A stretch of DNA of 64,000 nucleotides from Promethearchaeota archaeon (GCA_016930515.1 JAFGGO010000114.1:1-64000), one strand, 5' to 3'; counted from the stretch's first letter, positions 31,364 to 41,725 are shown. Numbers and translations are program-made. Notes: generated from the letters alone by a model not told the origin.

Positions 31364-31753
31364 TCAAGTAGATCTCCTGAATTTATTAATATATTCGTCG
31401 CAAATCGTGCCTCCTTCGTTTGTGAGCGCCCAACCATCAATGGTCTTTCGAACGAGATTTAACGATTCCACTTCGTTTAATATTGATAAGATATCCCCCT
31501 CCGACTTGGTGATATTAAAATCCTCTTTCAAACACATAGCAATCTGGTCCAGCCTAACGGGTTGATTGAATTCATCCTCCATAACGCCTACTCCGGCGAG
31601 AACTTGGTGCTGTTGTGACATGGTTTCATCCATTTCATGAGACATCTCATCAAGAAGCCATGAATGAGTTGAAAGCATTTCTTTAATTGTTTTATCGTCT
31701 CCCTGTTCAAAAGCGGCTTGAAACTCGTCTCTAATTTTTTTTTTCTTTACCAT
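31364..31753 (-). CDS. Hypothetical protein with wHTH-like C-terminus
   Basis: 129-aa ORF; ITKSEGDILSILNEVESLNLVRKTIDGWALTNEGGTICDEYI. Confidence 0.5.
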   Translation of the reverse strand: MVKKKKIRDEFQAAFEQGDDKTIKEMLSTHSWLLDEMSHEMDETMSQQHQVLAGVGVMEDEFNQPVRLDQIAMCLKEDFNITKSEGDILSILNEVESLNLVRKTIDGWALTNEGGTICDEYINKFRRST

Positions 31754-31906
31754 TTTTGCTACCTACTAAAGGTGTTTAAATGTGTCCTATGTCGCAATTT
31801 ATATACATTTTTAATGATTATATGAAAATATATATCTATCGCTTTTGCTCAACTCGCCATTGCTCCTATTTCAACATAAAAATTAGATTATTTTAAGAAA
31901 GTGAGA

Positions 31907-32404
31907 TTAACTTCTTACGATTATATATTCGCAGGATTTTGCGTTTGGATCGTCAATAACGCATTGAGTTTCAGTGACCATGATACGAGAATTTGGTTTA
32001 TAAATGGCGTATTCTCCGAATCCAACAAGCATTCCTTTGATGAAATAACACATGAATTTTTGAGGATTCTCTAATTCCTTGGCGACGTTTTCCTTATGCG
32101 AAATCACAATCTCTTGTTCCGAAACATTTTTCACTTCAAATTTTCCCCATCCTAGCTGTGATAAAGTGCTAATAAATAGATTAGTCAAGTCTTTGAGAGT
32201 TTTGGGTTTCATGCTAGTCTCCCAGTTTTGTATCAAGTCTCTGCCTGCCCTCTTACCGAGCCAGACAAGCAGGGAAACAACGCCTTCGCCGTATATTGAC
32301 GCTAAAATATCGATGATTTGCGGTGGGAAAAAGACGAACCTTTCCTTGAACAGCTCGTACTTTCCCGTGCTATATTTTAGTCCCGTTAATTTTAAGTTCT
32401 TCAT
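31907..32404 (-). CDS. V4R-like (4-vinyl reductase/TRAPP-Bet3-related) domain protein
   Basis: GEGVVSLLVWLGKRAGRDL ... YFIKGMLVGFGEYAIYKPNSRIMVTETQCVIDDPNAKSCEYIIV. Confidence 0.6.
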   Translation of the reverse strand: MKNLKLTGLKYSTGKYELFKERFVFFPPQIIDILASIYGEGVVSLLVWLGKRAGRDLIQNWETSMKPKTLKDLTNLFISTLSQLGWGKFEVKNVSEQEIVISHKENVAKELENPQKFMCYFIKGMLVGFGEYAIYKPNSRIMVTETQCVIDDPNAKSCEYIIVRS

Positions 32405-32625
32405 TATTACTATCTTTGTGATTCTATATTATATAACATTTACTAGATAAATTGACGAAAAAATTCACATTACAGGGTTTAAAAAAGTATCTAATACCTT
32501 TCAAAAGTTATATTATCTTGAGATTTATATGATGATAAATCGTTGGATTGTAAATATTGGTCTAATAATCATTTATAATAGATTAACAATTAAAATCATT
32601 CAATCAAAATTCTAAATCTAAAAAA

Positions 32626-33588
32626 ATGACCAAAATGAATTGCAATACCAATGAAATATGGACTGAAGACTTAACAAAGATTTATGGGAGAGGTCAAAAA
32701 CAACTAATAGCCGTGAATAGTATAAGTTTCGCCTTAAAACCAGGTATTCACGGATTTTTAGGCCCAAACGGAGCCGGTAAAACATCTACGATAAACATGT
32801 TAATAGGAGCAATCTCAGTTACAAGCGGCAAAGCAAAAATTAGGGATTTTAAGATAGGTTCCATTAAAGCGTTACGATTAATAGGATTCCTCCCGCAAAA
32901 CGCTCCTTTTTACGGAAATATGACAGGACATCAATACTTATTGTACATGGCCCGTTTAAACCGCTTGACAAAAGCCGAAGCTTTGACCAAAATAGAAGAA
33001 CTCTTAATATTTTTCGATCTTGTTGAAGTAAAAGATAAAAAAATTGGAAAATATTCAGGAGGGATGAAGCAAAAATTAGGGATCGCAACAGCTTTAATTC
33101 ACGAGCCTGAAATCCTCATTTTAGACGAGCCTACTGCAAATTTAGATCCACTCGCTCGGGCAGATATTATTTCGAAGATTAAAGAATTATCAAAAAGGAT
33201 GAGCGTATTTGTATCAAGCCATATATTATCCGAAATCGAGCAGATGTGCGAGAGAGTTTTAATAATAAATAAAGGAAAGATCCTCGTTTCAGACACCATA
33301 AAAAATATAAAAAAAATGAGCTCGGCCTCAGCTAATCTCTTCGTAATTGATACAAGCGATAACAGAAAAATGATAGAAATATTAAACGCAAAGAATATGA
33401 TAAAAGAAGCACATATTAGAGAATCTGACAATAGGATCGTTGTTATAGCAAATGAAAATAACAACGATGTTTTTCAGTCAATCATTCCGCAACTGGTTGT
33501 AGAAAACAAATTGAAATTGATCGGATTTTATCAACAAGAATCTAGTTTACAAGATGTATTTGTTGAACTTATAGGAGGTGATATTTAA
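32626..33588 (+). CDS. ABC transporter ATP-binding protein
   Basis: GFLGPNGAGKTSTINML, YSGGMKQKLGIATALIHEPEILILDEPTANLDP. Confidence 0.96.
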   Translation: MTKMNCNTNEIWTEDLTKIYGRGQKQLIAVNSISFALKPGIHGFLGPNGAGKTSTINMLIGAISVTSGKAKIRDFKIGSIKALRLIGFLPQNAPFYGNMTGHQYLLYMARLNRLTKAEALTKIEELLIFFDLVEVKDKKIGKYSGGMKQKLGIATALIHEPEILILDEPTANLDPLARADIISKIKELSKRMSVFVSSHILSEIEQMCERVLIINKGKILVSDTIKNIKKMSSASANLFVIDTSDNRKMIEILNAKNMIKEAHIRESDNRIVVIANENNNDVFQSIIPQLVVENKLKLIGFYQQESSLQDVFVELIGGDI

Positions 33589-34565
33589 TGATACAAAAAA
33601 CAGTTCAGCACGAAGATTTAACCGTGTTAAGAAGATTTAAAACAAGCCCCGTACTCGAAATCGCACGCAAGACATTCTTACACGACTTATGCAATGTTAA
33701 AAGGCTTTTAATCACCTTGTTCTTGATGATATTAGTACCTTTTTTTGGAATTTTACTTGTGGATAAGAATCTAATTCCTGATATGACCACGCTTACCGGT
33801 TTCTTAGGTTTACTCGTGTTTATTTATACCTATGGACTTGTCTTCCCGATCATTATTATCATGTCGGGAACACCTCTAATTTCGGATGAATTAAACAATG
33901 GCACTATGTTAACGCTAATAAGTAAGCCCATTCGCAGAGAGGGTATTTATTTAGGAAAATTCATTGCATTATTTGCTTATGGAACCTTACTGAGTTTCGT
34001 ATCAATGTATATCGTGTCCCTCACAGGTTTTGTCAGATATCAATTTTTTGACAGCTTGGCGTTTTTTTGGATACATTTCTCGTATTCCTTCATTGTATTA
34101 ATATTATTTGGAGGGATTTCGATTGGAATTTCTGCGTTTTTTAACAGGCCGAGAAACGCAATGATGATACCCTTGATTATAGTTATCTTTTCCTTTCTAA
34201 TTGAATTATTTATCAAGCAAACAATAATGTGGAGCACTGCCATCGGAGAAAATTCGTTTTACGAGGACTTCCAATTCTATCATTTTGACATATCCTACCA
34301 CATGGCAAATGTGTACCTGTGGATGGTAAATCAAGCCGTACCATCAGCTTCAGACGAATGGGGCTTGTTTTTGCTCATGTTTGGAGTTTATAAAATCGTG
34401 CACCCCTATGTTTGTAATTTTTGGGGATGTGCCCAAGTACCTAGACCTGTATATTCGGGTTTTTATCCGCCCATTTTGTCGGGAGTTTTAATGGTTTTAT
34501 TAGGAATTATAATCTTGCTTGTTGGCTTGTTTTATCTGAAAAAAAGAGACATATATTCAAATTAA
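33588..34565 (+). CDS. ABC-2-type transporter permease
   Basis: Overlaps the ATPase stop; multiple TMs; GTPLISDELNNGTMLTLISKPIRREGIYLGKF. Confidence 0.88.
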   Translation: MIQKTVQHEDLTVLRRFKTSPVLEIARKTFLHDLCNVKRLLITLFLMILVPFFGILLVDKNLIPDMTTLTGFLGLLVFIYTYGLVFPIIIIMSGTPLISDELNNGTMLTLISKPIRREGIYLGKFIALFAYGTLLSFVSMYIVSLTGFVRYQFFDSLAFFWIHFSYSFIVLILFGGISIGISAFFNRPRNAMMIPLIIVIFSFLIELFIKQTIMWSTAIGENSFYEDFQFYHFDISYHMANVYLWMVNQAVPSASDEWGLFLLMFGVYKIVHPYVCNFWGCAQVPRPVYSGFYPPILSGVLMVLLGIIILLVGLFYLKKRDIYSN

Positions 34566-34617
34566 ATTAAAAAGAGGTGAATTAAAAACGAAGATCTATA
34601 AAATAGCTATCACATGC

Positions 34618-35370
34618 TTGCTTGGAACGCTTTTATTTGTTCCAATAATTGCTCGAAATGGGAATTGTAATTACCAAATTGGCGAACAGTCACTTGTCGT
34701 AACACCTAGATCCTATGTGGAGTGGAATGTTACGGAATGCCATAATTACGGAATGTGGCATAATCATGCATATAGGTACTCTTCTGTAAACGATAAAATT
34801 AGGTTCACATTTATAGAGGAAGGATATTTTACGGATTACGACACAATAGAGGATTATCCCTGTATCGTGGCAAAGTTGGACTATTATTTCTCTTCAATCA
34901 ACGATTGGAGAGAGTTAGATATCTCGTCTACATATTTAATATACGATCCAGACGATAAATCTTATTTTAGCATAGAAACGCCTTGGGGATTTTGGGATCC
35001 ATACCTGCTATTCGTATTTCCATCCACGATAGACTTGAATAGCTTGATTTATTCCTCTTTCGTACAAGAGGAATATTTCTTACATGATTATGATAATTAC
35101 CACATAAATACCAATTCGATTAATCTAACCAATAGCGACGGTTCTTACAACTACATGGAACTAAGGCTTGATGGAATCGTGAATAGATGGGAATATAGGG
35201 ACAATTGGAGCGATACTCAAATATCCGTGAGTTATCTGGGTCAAGGAAATCTCCAAGATTCCAGCGAAAGCATTCCCTTTGGAACAGGAGTTTTTATTGG
35301 TGTAGGTATATGCGTGATTGGCGTTGTGATTGTTGTTCATAAAAAACGCTTGACCGCGGAAAATCTTTAG
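34618..35370 (+). CDS. Secreted/membrane-anchored protein linked to the ABC transporter
   Basis: N-terminal hydrophobic segment (open frame extends upstream as KTKIYKIAITC, start codon unclear) and C-terminal TM GVFIGVGICVIGVVIVVHKK. Confidence 0.65.
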   Translation: MLGTLLFVPIIARNGNCNYQIGEQSLVVTPRSYVEWNVTECHNYGMWHNHAYRYSSVNDKIRFTFIEEGYFTDYDTIEDYPCIVAKLDYYFSSINDWRELDISSTYLIYDPDDKSYFSIETPWGFWDPYLLFVFPSTIDLNSLIYSSFVQEEYFLHDYDNYHINTNSINLTNSDGSYNYMELRLDGIVNRWEYRDNWSDTQISVSYLGQGNLQDSSESIPFGTGVFIGVGICVIGVVIVVHKKRLTAENL

Positions 35371-35531
35371 TGCTAGATTTATATCCTTTTTTTTTTTCTT
35401 CTTCTCTTTAAGCATACTAATATTTCTTAAAGCTCTTAAAATAGAATCATGCAATATATTTATGTAGACTCTTAGTTTATATATATCACCATTAATAAGA
35501 ATTATCTACACTTTAGATACCTTAAATTAGA

Positions 35532-36077
35532 ATGATGGAAACCTGGAAAGAATTAAAAAATGTTTTAATAAATTACAAAACCGGGAATTATCAACATAGG
35601 TCCTATTGTTCTGAAGCGGATGTTACTAAAGCTTTAGACGAAAAAAAGATATTGTATTTCCAGGTATAATTTATCCTATCGATTTATTTTTATTATTTAT
35701 ACCGATTTTGGTGATTGTTATTTACATTATTATGACAATTGGTTATACATTAAGGTGGGAGATGATATTATTTAACACATTATTCTACATTGTATTGTTA
35801 AATATTGAATTATTGAGTATTTTATAGGTATTTCTTAAATCAAGAATTTATATAGTTATCGGTCCTCAAGATATTCTAAAAATAGGCTATTTTAAAGAAG
35901 AGAAATTTTATTTCGGGAATTCAATAGATAATATCCTATATCTTAAAGATGAATTCGTGATTAATCGAAAAATTCGACTTTATAACAAATTACAACCATA
36001 AAGAATTTCCCGATAGAAATTGGATGAAATTGTTTGGAGATTTAATCCTTTCAATATGGAGCGAGAGAGAAAAATAG
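35532..36077 (+). pseudogene. Degraded membrane-protein gene (frameshifts near 35664 and 35965; in-frame TAG at 35825)
   Basis: Reading across frames gives METWKELKNVLINYKTGNYQHRSYCSEADVTKALDEKKILYFQ / IIYPIDLFLLFIPILVIVIYIIMTIGYTL...LLSIL*VFLKSRIYIVIGPQDILKIGYFKEEKFYFGNSIDNILYLKDEFVINRK / FDFITNYNHKEFPDRNWMKLFGDLILSIWSEREK*. Confidence 0.6.
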
Positions 36078-36158
36078 CAACAGATACAAAATAACCTAAA
36101 TTTATTAATTGAATGATCCTTCCATTTAAATGAGAGTAAAAAGATAAAGAAAGTAGAT

Positions 36159-36878
36159 TTATTTCAAATTATTCAAGAATGCTCCAATTTCGTCCTTGGA
36201 ACATATCTTGAATTGCTTGTGCTCGGATTTGACATAGCTAAGCCTTAAGGTGTCCTTGGTGATCTCGTCTTCCACGGACTCTTTCAAGGCGTTTAGTGCC
36301 AAGTTGATGAGTTCGTCAAAAGTGAGGTCTGGCTTATAGTTGTTCGTGATGTATTCACGGGCGGTAGTTTCTCCGCTTCCGATGGCATAACCCTTGAAAG
36401 ACCTGTAAATTCCGCTCGGACTCGTGGTATATATTTGCGTTCCCTTAGCGTCAATTCCAATGAAAAAAAGAGCACATCCAAATGGTCTAATACCGCCGTA
36501 TTGTGTGTACATCTGCTTCATATCAGCAATCGTCTTGACGAGCATGCTAAGGCGGACGGGTTCGTCGTAGGTTAACCTGAACGACTGCGCTTGAACCCGA
36601 GCGTAATTAATAAGCATTCTCGAGTCTGCGTGCAAGCCCGAGATTGCAACTCCAATGTGTTGATCTATTTGAAAAATCTTATCGATGGCGTCGGCATCCA
36701 TGAGGGTCGATGGGACCTTAATTTGCGCTGCAAGGCAGACATCCGTATTGGATTTAACCGCAACAGCCAGTGTACCTCGCCTAACCGCTTCTAGAGCATA
36801 TTCAACTTGATATAGCCTCCCTTCAGGGCTAAAAACCGTGAGAGCTCTGTCATATGCCCTTCCTCCTGCACCAAACAT
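36159..36878 (-). CDS. psmA: Proteasome subunit alpha
   Basis: YDRALTVFSPEGRLYQVEYALEAVRRGTLAVAVK, YGGIRPFGCALFFIGID. Confidence 0.97.
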   Translation of the reverse strand: MFGAGGRAYDRALTVFSPEGRLYQVEYALEAVRRGTLAVAVKSNTDVCLAAQIKVPSTLMDADAIDKIFQIDQHIGVAISGLHADSRMLINYARVQAQSFRLTYDEPVRLSMLVKTIADMKQMYTQYGGIRPFGCALFFIGIDAKGTQIYTTSPSGIYRSFKGYAIGSGETTAREYITNNYKPDLTFDELINLALNALKESVEDEITKDTLRLSYVKSEHKQFKICSKDEIGAFLNNLK

Positions 36879-36988
36879 GATGATCGTGAATTATTATTTT
36901 AATTTTATATTGAGTTGATTACGATATTAACTATCTAAATCAACAACAGAATTTTAATTTAATTGATTTTTTTTATAAAAAAGAGTGC

Positions 36989-37537
36989 TTATATTTTTCC
37001 AGAACTTTTTAAAATGGAAATTGTCAGGTCCTTGAAAATGTTTCCTATCTTGATGTCTTGCTTGGCGCTCGCTTCGATGTACGATATTGCCCCTAGCTCG
37101 TTCTTGTAAGATTCACCGTCTTGTGAGCTCACCTCTCTCGTATCGTCGGTGGTTATGTCTAGCTTGTTTCCTACTAGGATATATGGTTTACCAGCACCAA
37201 TGACTTTTTCAACTTCGCTCTTCCAACCTGCCAAGTTTGCAAAAGAGCTCCGCCTCGTCAGATCAAATACGAAGACAACGCCGCCACTCCCCCGATAAAA
37301 AGGAGGTCGGACGAACGAAAAGTGTTTTTGTCCTGCCAAATCCCATAATTGTAATTTTACGGTGACATTTGGATATTCGGGCAATTCCACGGTCTTTGTA
37401 GAGAAGTTGGACCCTATAGTCATGATATAATTTTCCTTGAAAGTGTTTTCGCAGAATCGAAGGACCATCGAGGTCTTTCCAACCCCTCCATCGCCAACAA
37501 CGCAAATCTTATAGATGTAATTCTTGTTATCCGACAT
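36989..37537 (-). CDS. Rab/Ras-like small GTPase
   Basis: G1 GDGGVGKTS, G3 LWDLAGQKHF, G4 VGNKLD, G5 EASAK; Rab-like overall; no C-terminal Cys. Confidence 0.95.
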   Translation of the reverse strand: MSDNKNYIYKICVVGDGGVGKTSMVLRFCENTFKENYIMTIGSNFSTKTVELPEYPNVTVKLQLWDLAGQKHFSFVRPPFYRGSGGVVFVFDLTRRSSFANLAGWKSEVEKVIGAGKPYILVGNKLDITTDDTREVSSQDGESYKNELGAISYIEASAKQDIKIGNIFKDLTISILKSSGKI

Positions 37538-37746
37538 GATTCAAAATATGCAATTTGTATTTACTAATAATGACAATAAATCAATATTGTAAATATTGCT
37601 TAAAAAATTTTTATTTTATTTACAACAAGATATTAATCCTACTATTTTAATGTATTTTTTTTATAATCGAAATAAAAAACATTTTAATAATAAAATCGAG
37701 ATTAGTAAATAAATTAAATAAACAAGAATGGACAAGGAGGATTAAT

Positions 37747-38031
37747 ATGGATAAGCTAGCAGATAAGCTTTCTCCAGAGCTTCAAGAAAAAATAGGAAAA
37801 AGCGTGGAAAAAGTATTTTCTAAAATGCTTGAAAAAGCATCAAAAGGAGAATCAGTAGAAGGTTTAATAAAAGCATTACTCGTAGAAAAAGTAATGAACA
37901 TGGTTGGTGCTCTCATCAAGCGTCCCGTCGTTAAAAAATTAGCTAAAGTGGCAGTAAAAAAAAGAGTGGATACCATGTGGGAGAAAAGAAAGGACCAACT
38001 ACTTTCGAAGATAAAAATAGAACTCCCTTAA
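37747..38031 (+). CDS. Small cationic helical protein, hypothetical
   Basis: 94-aa ORF with RBS aaggagg; convergent 4-bp overlap with next gene. Confidence 0.6.
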   Translation: MDKLADKLSPELQEKIGKSVEKVFSKMLEKASKGESVEGLIKALLVEKVMNMVGALIKRPVVKKLAKVAVKKRVDTMWEKRKDQLLSKIKIELP

Positions 38032-39749
38032 TTGGTTCTATTTCGTAATTGTTTTTTATCAATGTTACCTTCAGCAGTTAAGGGTAAATCGTCTACAAAT
38101 TGAATGATTTTTGGTACTTCGTACGGAGAACATCGTTTTCGGGCAAAATCCTCGATTTCTTCCTTGAGTGATTTCTCATCTTTATCTGTTTGATAATCTT
38201 CATCTATTTTAATAAAAGCTTTCACGATTTCTGAACCAGGCCGTTTTGGATTTGGAACGCCAATTATTGCGAGGTTATCAATGGCGGGATGCCTATAAAT
38301 TGTTTCTTCGACTTTCTTTGAAAAAACCTTGTATCCCGATACGATTATCATATCCTTACTTCGATCCACTATCTTGAGATATCCCTCTTCGTCCATCACG
38401 GCAATGTCGCCCGTGTGAAAAAAGCCTTCTTCATCAATCGCGTTCTTCGTTTCTTCGGGCTTGTTGTAATAGCCCTGCATTACTTGCGGACCTCTAACAA
38501 AGATTTCTCCAGGAGCTCCTAAAGGTACTTCTTTATTAGAAATAACATCCACGATCTTGATCTCAGTATTCATAATGGGCAAACCAATCGACCCGGGTTT
38601 TTTCTTTCCCTTAAAAGGATTAATGGTGATTACCGGAGAAGTTTCGGTCATGCCGTATAATTCTAATAATTTTCCCTCCCCGATCACGGATTCTAAATCT
38701 TCGTAGATTTCAAGAGGGAAAGGAGCTGCGGATGTGAAGCAATATTTTAGATTGGAAAAGTCAAGTTTTTTGAAATTTTCGTTATTAAGTAAGAGTTGGT
38801 AAAGAACAGGAACATTAGTTATTATTGAGGGTCGATTATTTTTTAGAGCATCAATGATATAGTTGATATCACGAGGGTCCGGCACGAGTACTTGTTTCTG
38901 AGCGTTAAACAAGCAATTTAAGCAGAAAGACAATCCAGCTATGTGAAAAAAAGGGAAACCAGTGCAAGCAACGTCCTCTCCTCTTTTTAATCCAAACCAT
39001 TCATTTAATATCACGAGGTTTGAAAGAATATTCGAATGAGTTAACATTGCACCTTTTGGGGGTCCCGTCGTGCCACCCGTATATTGTATGCAAGCAATAG
39101 CGGAAGCGTCATGATCCACATCTAACGGTGTCGAGGGATATTTTTCTAAGATATCTTCGTGAAAATCCAGAAGACCTTTCCGGAAGAGTGGTTTTATTCG
39201 ATTTTTCGTGTATCTACTTTTAAGAGTGTCCGAATCGCTTCTAAATTTTGATATAAAAGCATTGAAATCGCTAATAACAACGAGTTTTAATTGAGGAAGA
39301 GTAGATATAATTTTTTCAACTCGATTAACAAAGTAAGTATCTAGCGTTACGAGTGCAACCTTTTTTCCTGCTTCTAATATATCGCTGAGTTGGTATTGGA
39401 TTTGAACATCTCTAGAAAGAATGCTAACGCCCGAGACGATACAACCCGCTTTTAAGGTTCCTATTAAAGCTATTACATATTCGATATTATTCGGTAAGTG
39501 GATCGCAACCACGTCTCCCTCTTCTAATCCGTTCTCGAGTAATGCGTGGGCAAACTGATTTGAATATGCGTTTAATTGATTGAAAGTAAGTTCCACTCCT
39601 AAAAATTCTAGCGCGATCTTGTCTGGAAAATCGTCTATAGATTTTTGAATTGCGTTAGCAATCGAACCTAACGATTCCCACCTATCAGGATCCAAGTCCT
39701 CAAGACCTTCGTCCCAATATTTTTTCCAAAATCGATCTTCATGCGACAT
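38028..39749 (-). CDS. AMP-dependent acyl-CoA synthetase
   Basis: IQYTGGTTGPPKGAMLTHSN, LYGMTETSPVI, FHTGDIAVMDEEGYLKIVDRSKDMIIVSGYKV. Confidence 0.94.
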   Translation of the reverse strand: MSHEDRFWKKYWDEGLEDLDPDRWESLGSIANAIQKSIDDFPDKIALEFLGVELTFNQLNAYSNQFAHALLENGLEEGDVVAIHLPNNIEYVIALIGTLKAGCIVSGVSILSRDVQIQYQLSDILEAGKKVALVTLDTYFVNRVEKIISTLPQLKLVVISDFNAFISKFRSDSDTLKSRYTKNRIKPLFRKGLLDFHEDILEKYPSTPLDVDHDASAIACIQYTGGTTGPPKGAMLTHSNILSNLVILNEWFGLKRGEDVACTGFPFFHIAGLSFCLNCLFNAQKQVLVPDPRDINYIIDALKNNRPSIITNVPVLYQLLLNNENFKKLDFSNLKYCFTSAAPFPLEIYEDLESVIGEGKLLELYGMTETSPVITINPFKGKKKPGSIGLPIMNTEIKIVDVISNKEVPLGAPGEIFVRGPQVMQGYYNKPEETKNAIDEEGFFHTGDIAVMDEEGYLKIVDRSKDMIIVSGYKVFSKKVEETIYRHPAIDNLAIIGVPNPKRPGSEIVKAFIKIDEDYQTDKDEKSLKEEIEDFARKRCSPYEVPKIIQFVDDLPLTAEGNIDKKQLRNRTN

Positions 39750-39904
39750 TTGGACTTAAAAAATTACGATTTAATCTCTATTTGTTTAACCAAAGAATAA
39801 ATAATTAAAGAATTGGTGTTATAAATTTCTTTTTAAAGTTCCATCGAACAATATTCAAACTCTCATTCACACTGATTATTCGTTTTGTTTAATCACTAAA
39901 AAAA

Positions 39905-41725
39905 CTATTTCTTTCTATTTTTCACAGCATCATAAGTATTTGCCACAATATCCTCATCAAGCCATTCTTCTTTGAGGAGAAATCGTTGGATGAACTGGTT
40001 TGGATTCTTTGGAATTTCTGTTCTAAATTCAATATATCTAGGAACCATAAAGTACGCAAGTTTTTCTTTCATAAACTCGTACAATTGCTCGTATGAAAGC
40101 GCTCCTTTTTTCTTTTGTACAACACATATTTTTAATTCTTTTTTTTGGGTTGTTTTGTCTATAACCTCAAAAACTGCACTTTCTACAACAAGTGGATGAG
40201 AATTTGCAACACGCTCAACATCCATAGCGAAAAAAATTTCGTTATTACGTTCGATCATATCGTCCTTTCTTCCCAAGAAATAGATATAGCCCTCGTGATC
40301 TTTATAACCAAAATCACCTGTAAATACCCAGCGGTCTGGCCCAATTTTCATTGAAGTATCGTCTTCCAAGTTATAATACTCGAATTGAACGGGTAATTTC
40401 GCTCGCGAACATATTTCACCGATGTTATCTCTACCAGGGGGTAGCTCGTTTCCTTTCGAATCTACTATCTTTATCTCGTATCCTTTAGCAGGTTTTCCTA
40501 CTGAACCGCTTTTACCGCCTTTCGAACCCAAGATATTCATGGCTATTCCCACGCCTTCGATTAAGGTCCAAAATTCAATTATTTGGATTCCAAACCTTCT
40601 TTCTATCGTATCCCATATGGTTTTCAAGGCTCCTGGACCAAATGCGTATTTAATCGAGTGTTTTCTCTCTTTTTCTGAAGGAGGTTGATTAACTAGTTCA
40701 GACAAATACGCAGAATAATAACAAAAACAATCGGGCTTATATCGATCAATATCGTCCCAAAAGGTGTTCACATCGAATTTTTCAGTTAGCACGATTGATT
40801 TATTATAATACATTGCAGGAATTACGATTAAATATCTCGCTAGCGCTTGAGCTAAAGGTAATGGACAATAGAACTTGTTCGGTCCGAGGCCAGGTCCTAA
40901 TTCTTCAAATTCTCTTCCTACAGTAATACCAGATAGCGTGTAAAAGTTCCAATAAAAAACACCTTTCGGATTTCCTGTGGTTCCAGAAGTGTAAGAAATT
41001 TCAAGTGGAGAATGACTTCTAATGTCGATGTTTGGATTAGAATCGTCTTCTGATATAATTTCATTGAAATCTATTTCGTCATCATTAAAAATATGTGTTT
41101 TTGGAACATTTCGAATAATAATCGTCGAAATATTTTTGTAATTATCCCTATATTCTTTAAAAAACTTGTAAAATTCGTAGTCGATAATTATGATCTCAGT
41201 ATCGCTGTTTTTTAAGATGTATTCTATAATTGACAATCGAAATGACATGTTGATTGAAACGAACATGGCACCTATTTTCGCGATTGCAAACCAGGTAAAA
41301 AGTATTTCAGGACAGTTTGGGAACAATACGGCTATTTTAGGGGTTTTTAACTTTAACTTTTCGAGTAATTTTAAAAGTCCATTTGCATACCTGTTTGAAA
41401 TGTTATTTACATCTTGATAAGAATAAACCTGATCCTTGAAATACAGGAATGGCAAACCTTTATTCAATAAGGCTTTATCCTCCACAATTCTTGCAACAGT
41501 AGCGTCTTCAATTCCAAACCTTTCAGTAATCTCGTGTAAATCATAACTTTTTTTTATAATAATACTTCCTCCCCTGAGCTCTACATTGACTTCTTCTTTA
41601 TCCCTAAACGGAAAAGAAGGATCTTTCGATATTTTACTAGGAATATAAACCCATAGACTGCTATAACCTCGATTTCCTGATTTTTTCTTCGATATCTTCC
41701 CTTTACCCGATTTCACAATTTTCAC
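39905..41725 (-). CDS. AMP-dependent synthetase/ligase with N-terminal AbrB/SpoVT-like domain
   Basis: N-term GYSSLWVYIPSKISKDPSFPFRDKEEVNVELRGGSIIIKK, then ANL core ISYTSGTTGNPKGVFY, VFTGDFGYKDHEGYIYFLGRKDDMI. Confidence 0.88.
   Translation of the reverse strand: MKIVKSGKGKISKKKSGNRGYSSLWVYIPSKISKDPSFPFRDKEEVNVELRGGSIIIKKSYDLHEITERFGIEDATVARIVEDKALLNKGLPFLYFKDQVYSYQDVNNISNRYANGLLKLLEKLKLKTPKIAVLFPNCPEILFTWFAIAKIGAMFVSINMSFRLSIIEYILKNSDTEIIIIDYEFYKFFKEYRDNYKNISTIIIRNVPKTHIFNDDEIDFNEIISEDDSNPNIDIRSHSPLEISYTSGTTGNPKGVFYWNFYTLSGITVGREFEELGPGLGPNKFYCPLPLAQALARYLIVIPAMYYNKSIVLTEKFDVNTFWDDIDRYKPDCFCYYSAYLSELVNQPPSEKERKHSIKYAFGPGALKTIWDTIERRFGIQIIEFWTLIEGVGIAMNILGSKGGKSGSVGKPAKGYEIKIVDSKGNELPPGRDNIGEICSRAKLPVQFEYYNLEDDTSMKIGPDRWVFTGDFGYKDHEGYIYFLGRKDDMIERNNEIFFAMDVERVANSHPLVVESAVFEVIDKTTQKKELKICVVQKKKGALSYEQLYEFMKEKLAYFMVPRYIEFRTEIPKNPNQFIQRFLLKEEWLDEDIVANTYDAVKNRKK

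Noticed and set aside
35825-35827. In-frame TAG as a pyrrolysine codon, given corrinoid genes nearby
   Set aside because: The same gene has two independent frameshifts and is not a methylamine methyltransferase; decay is simpler.
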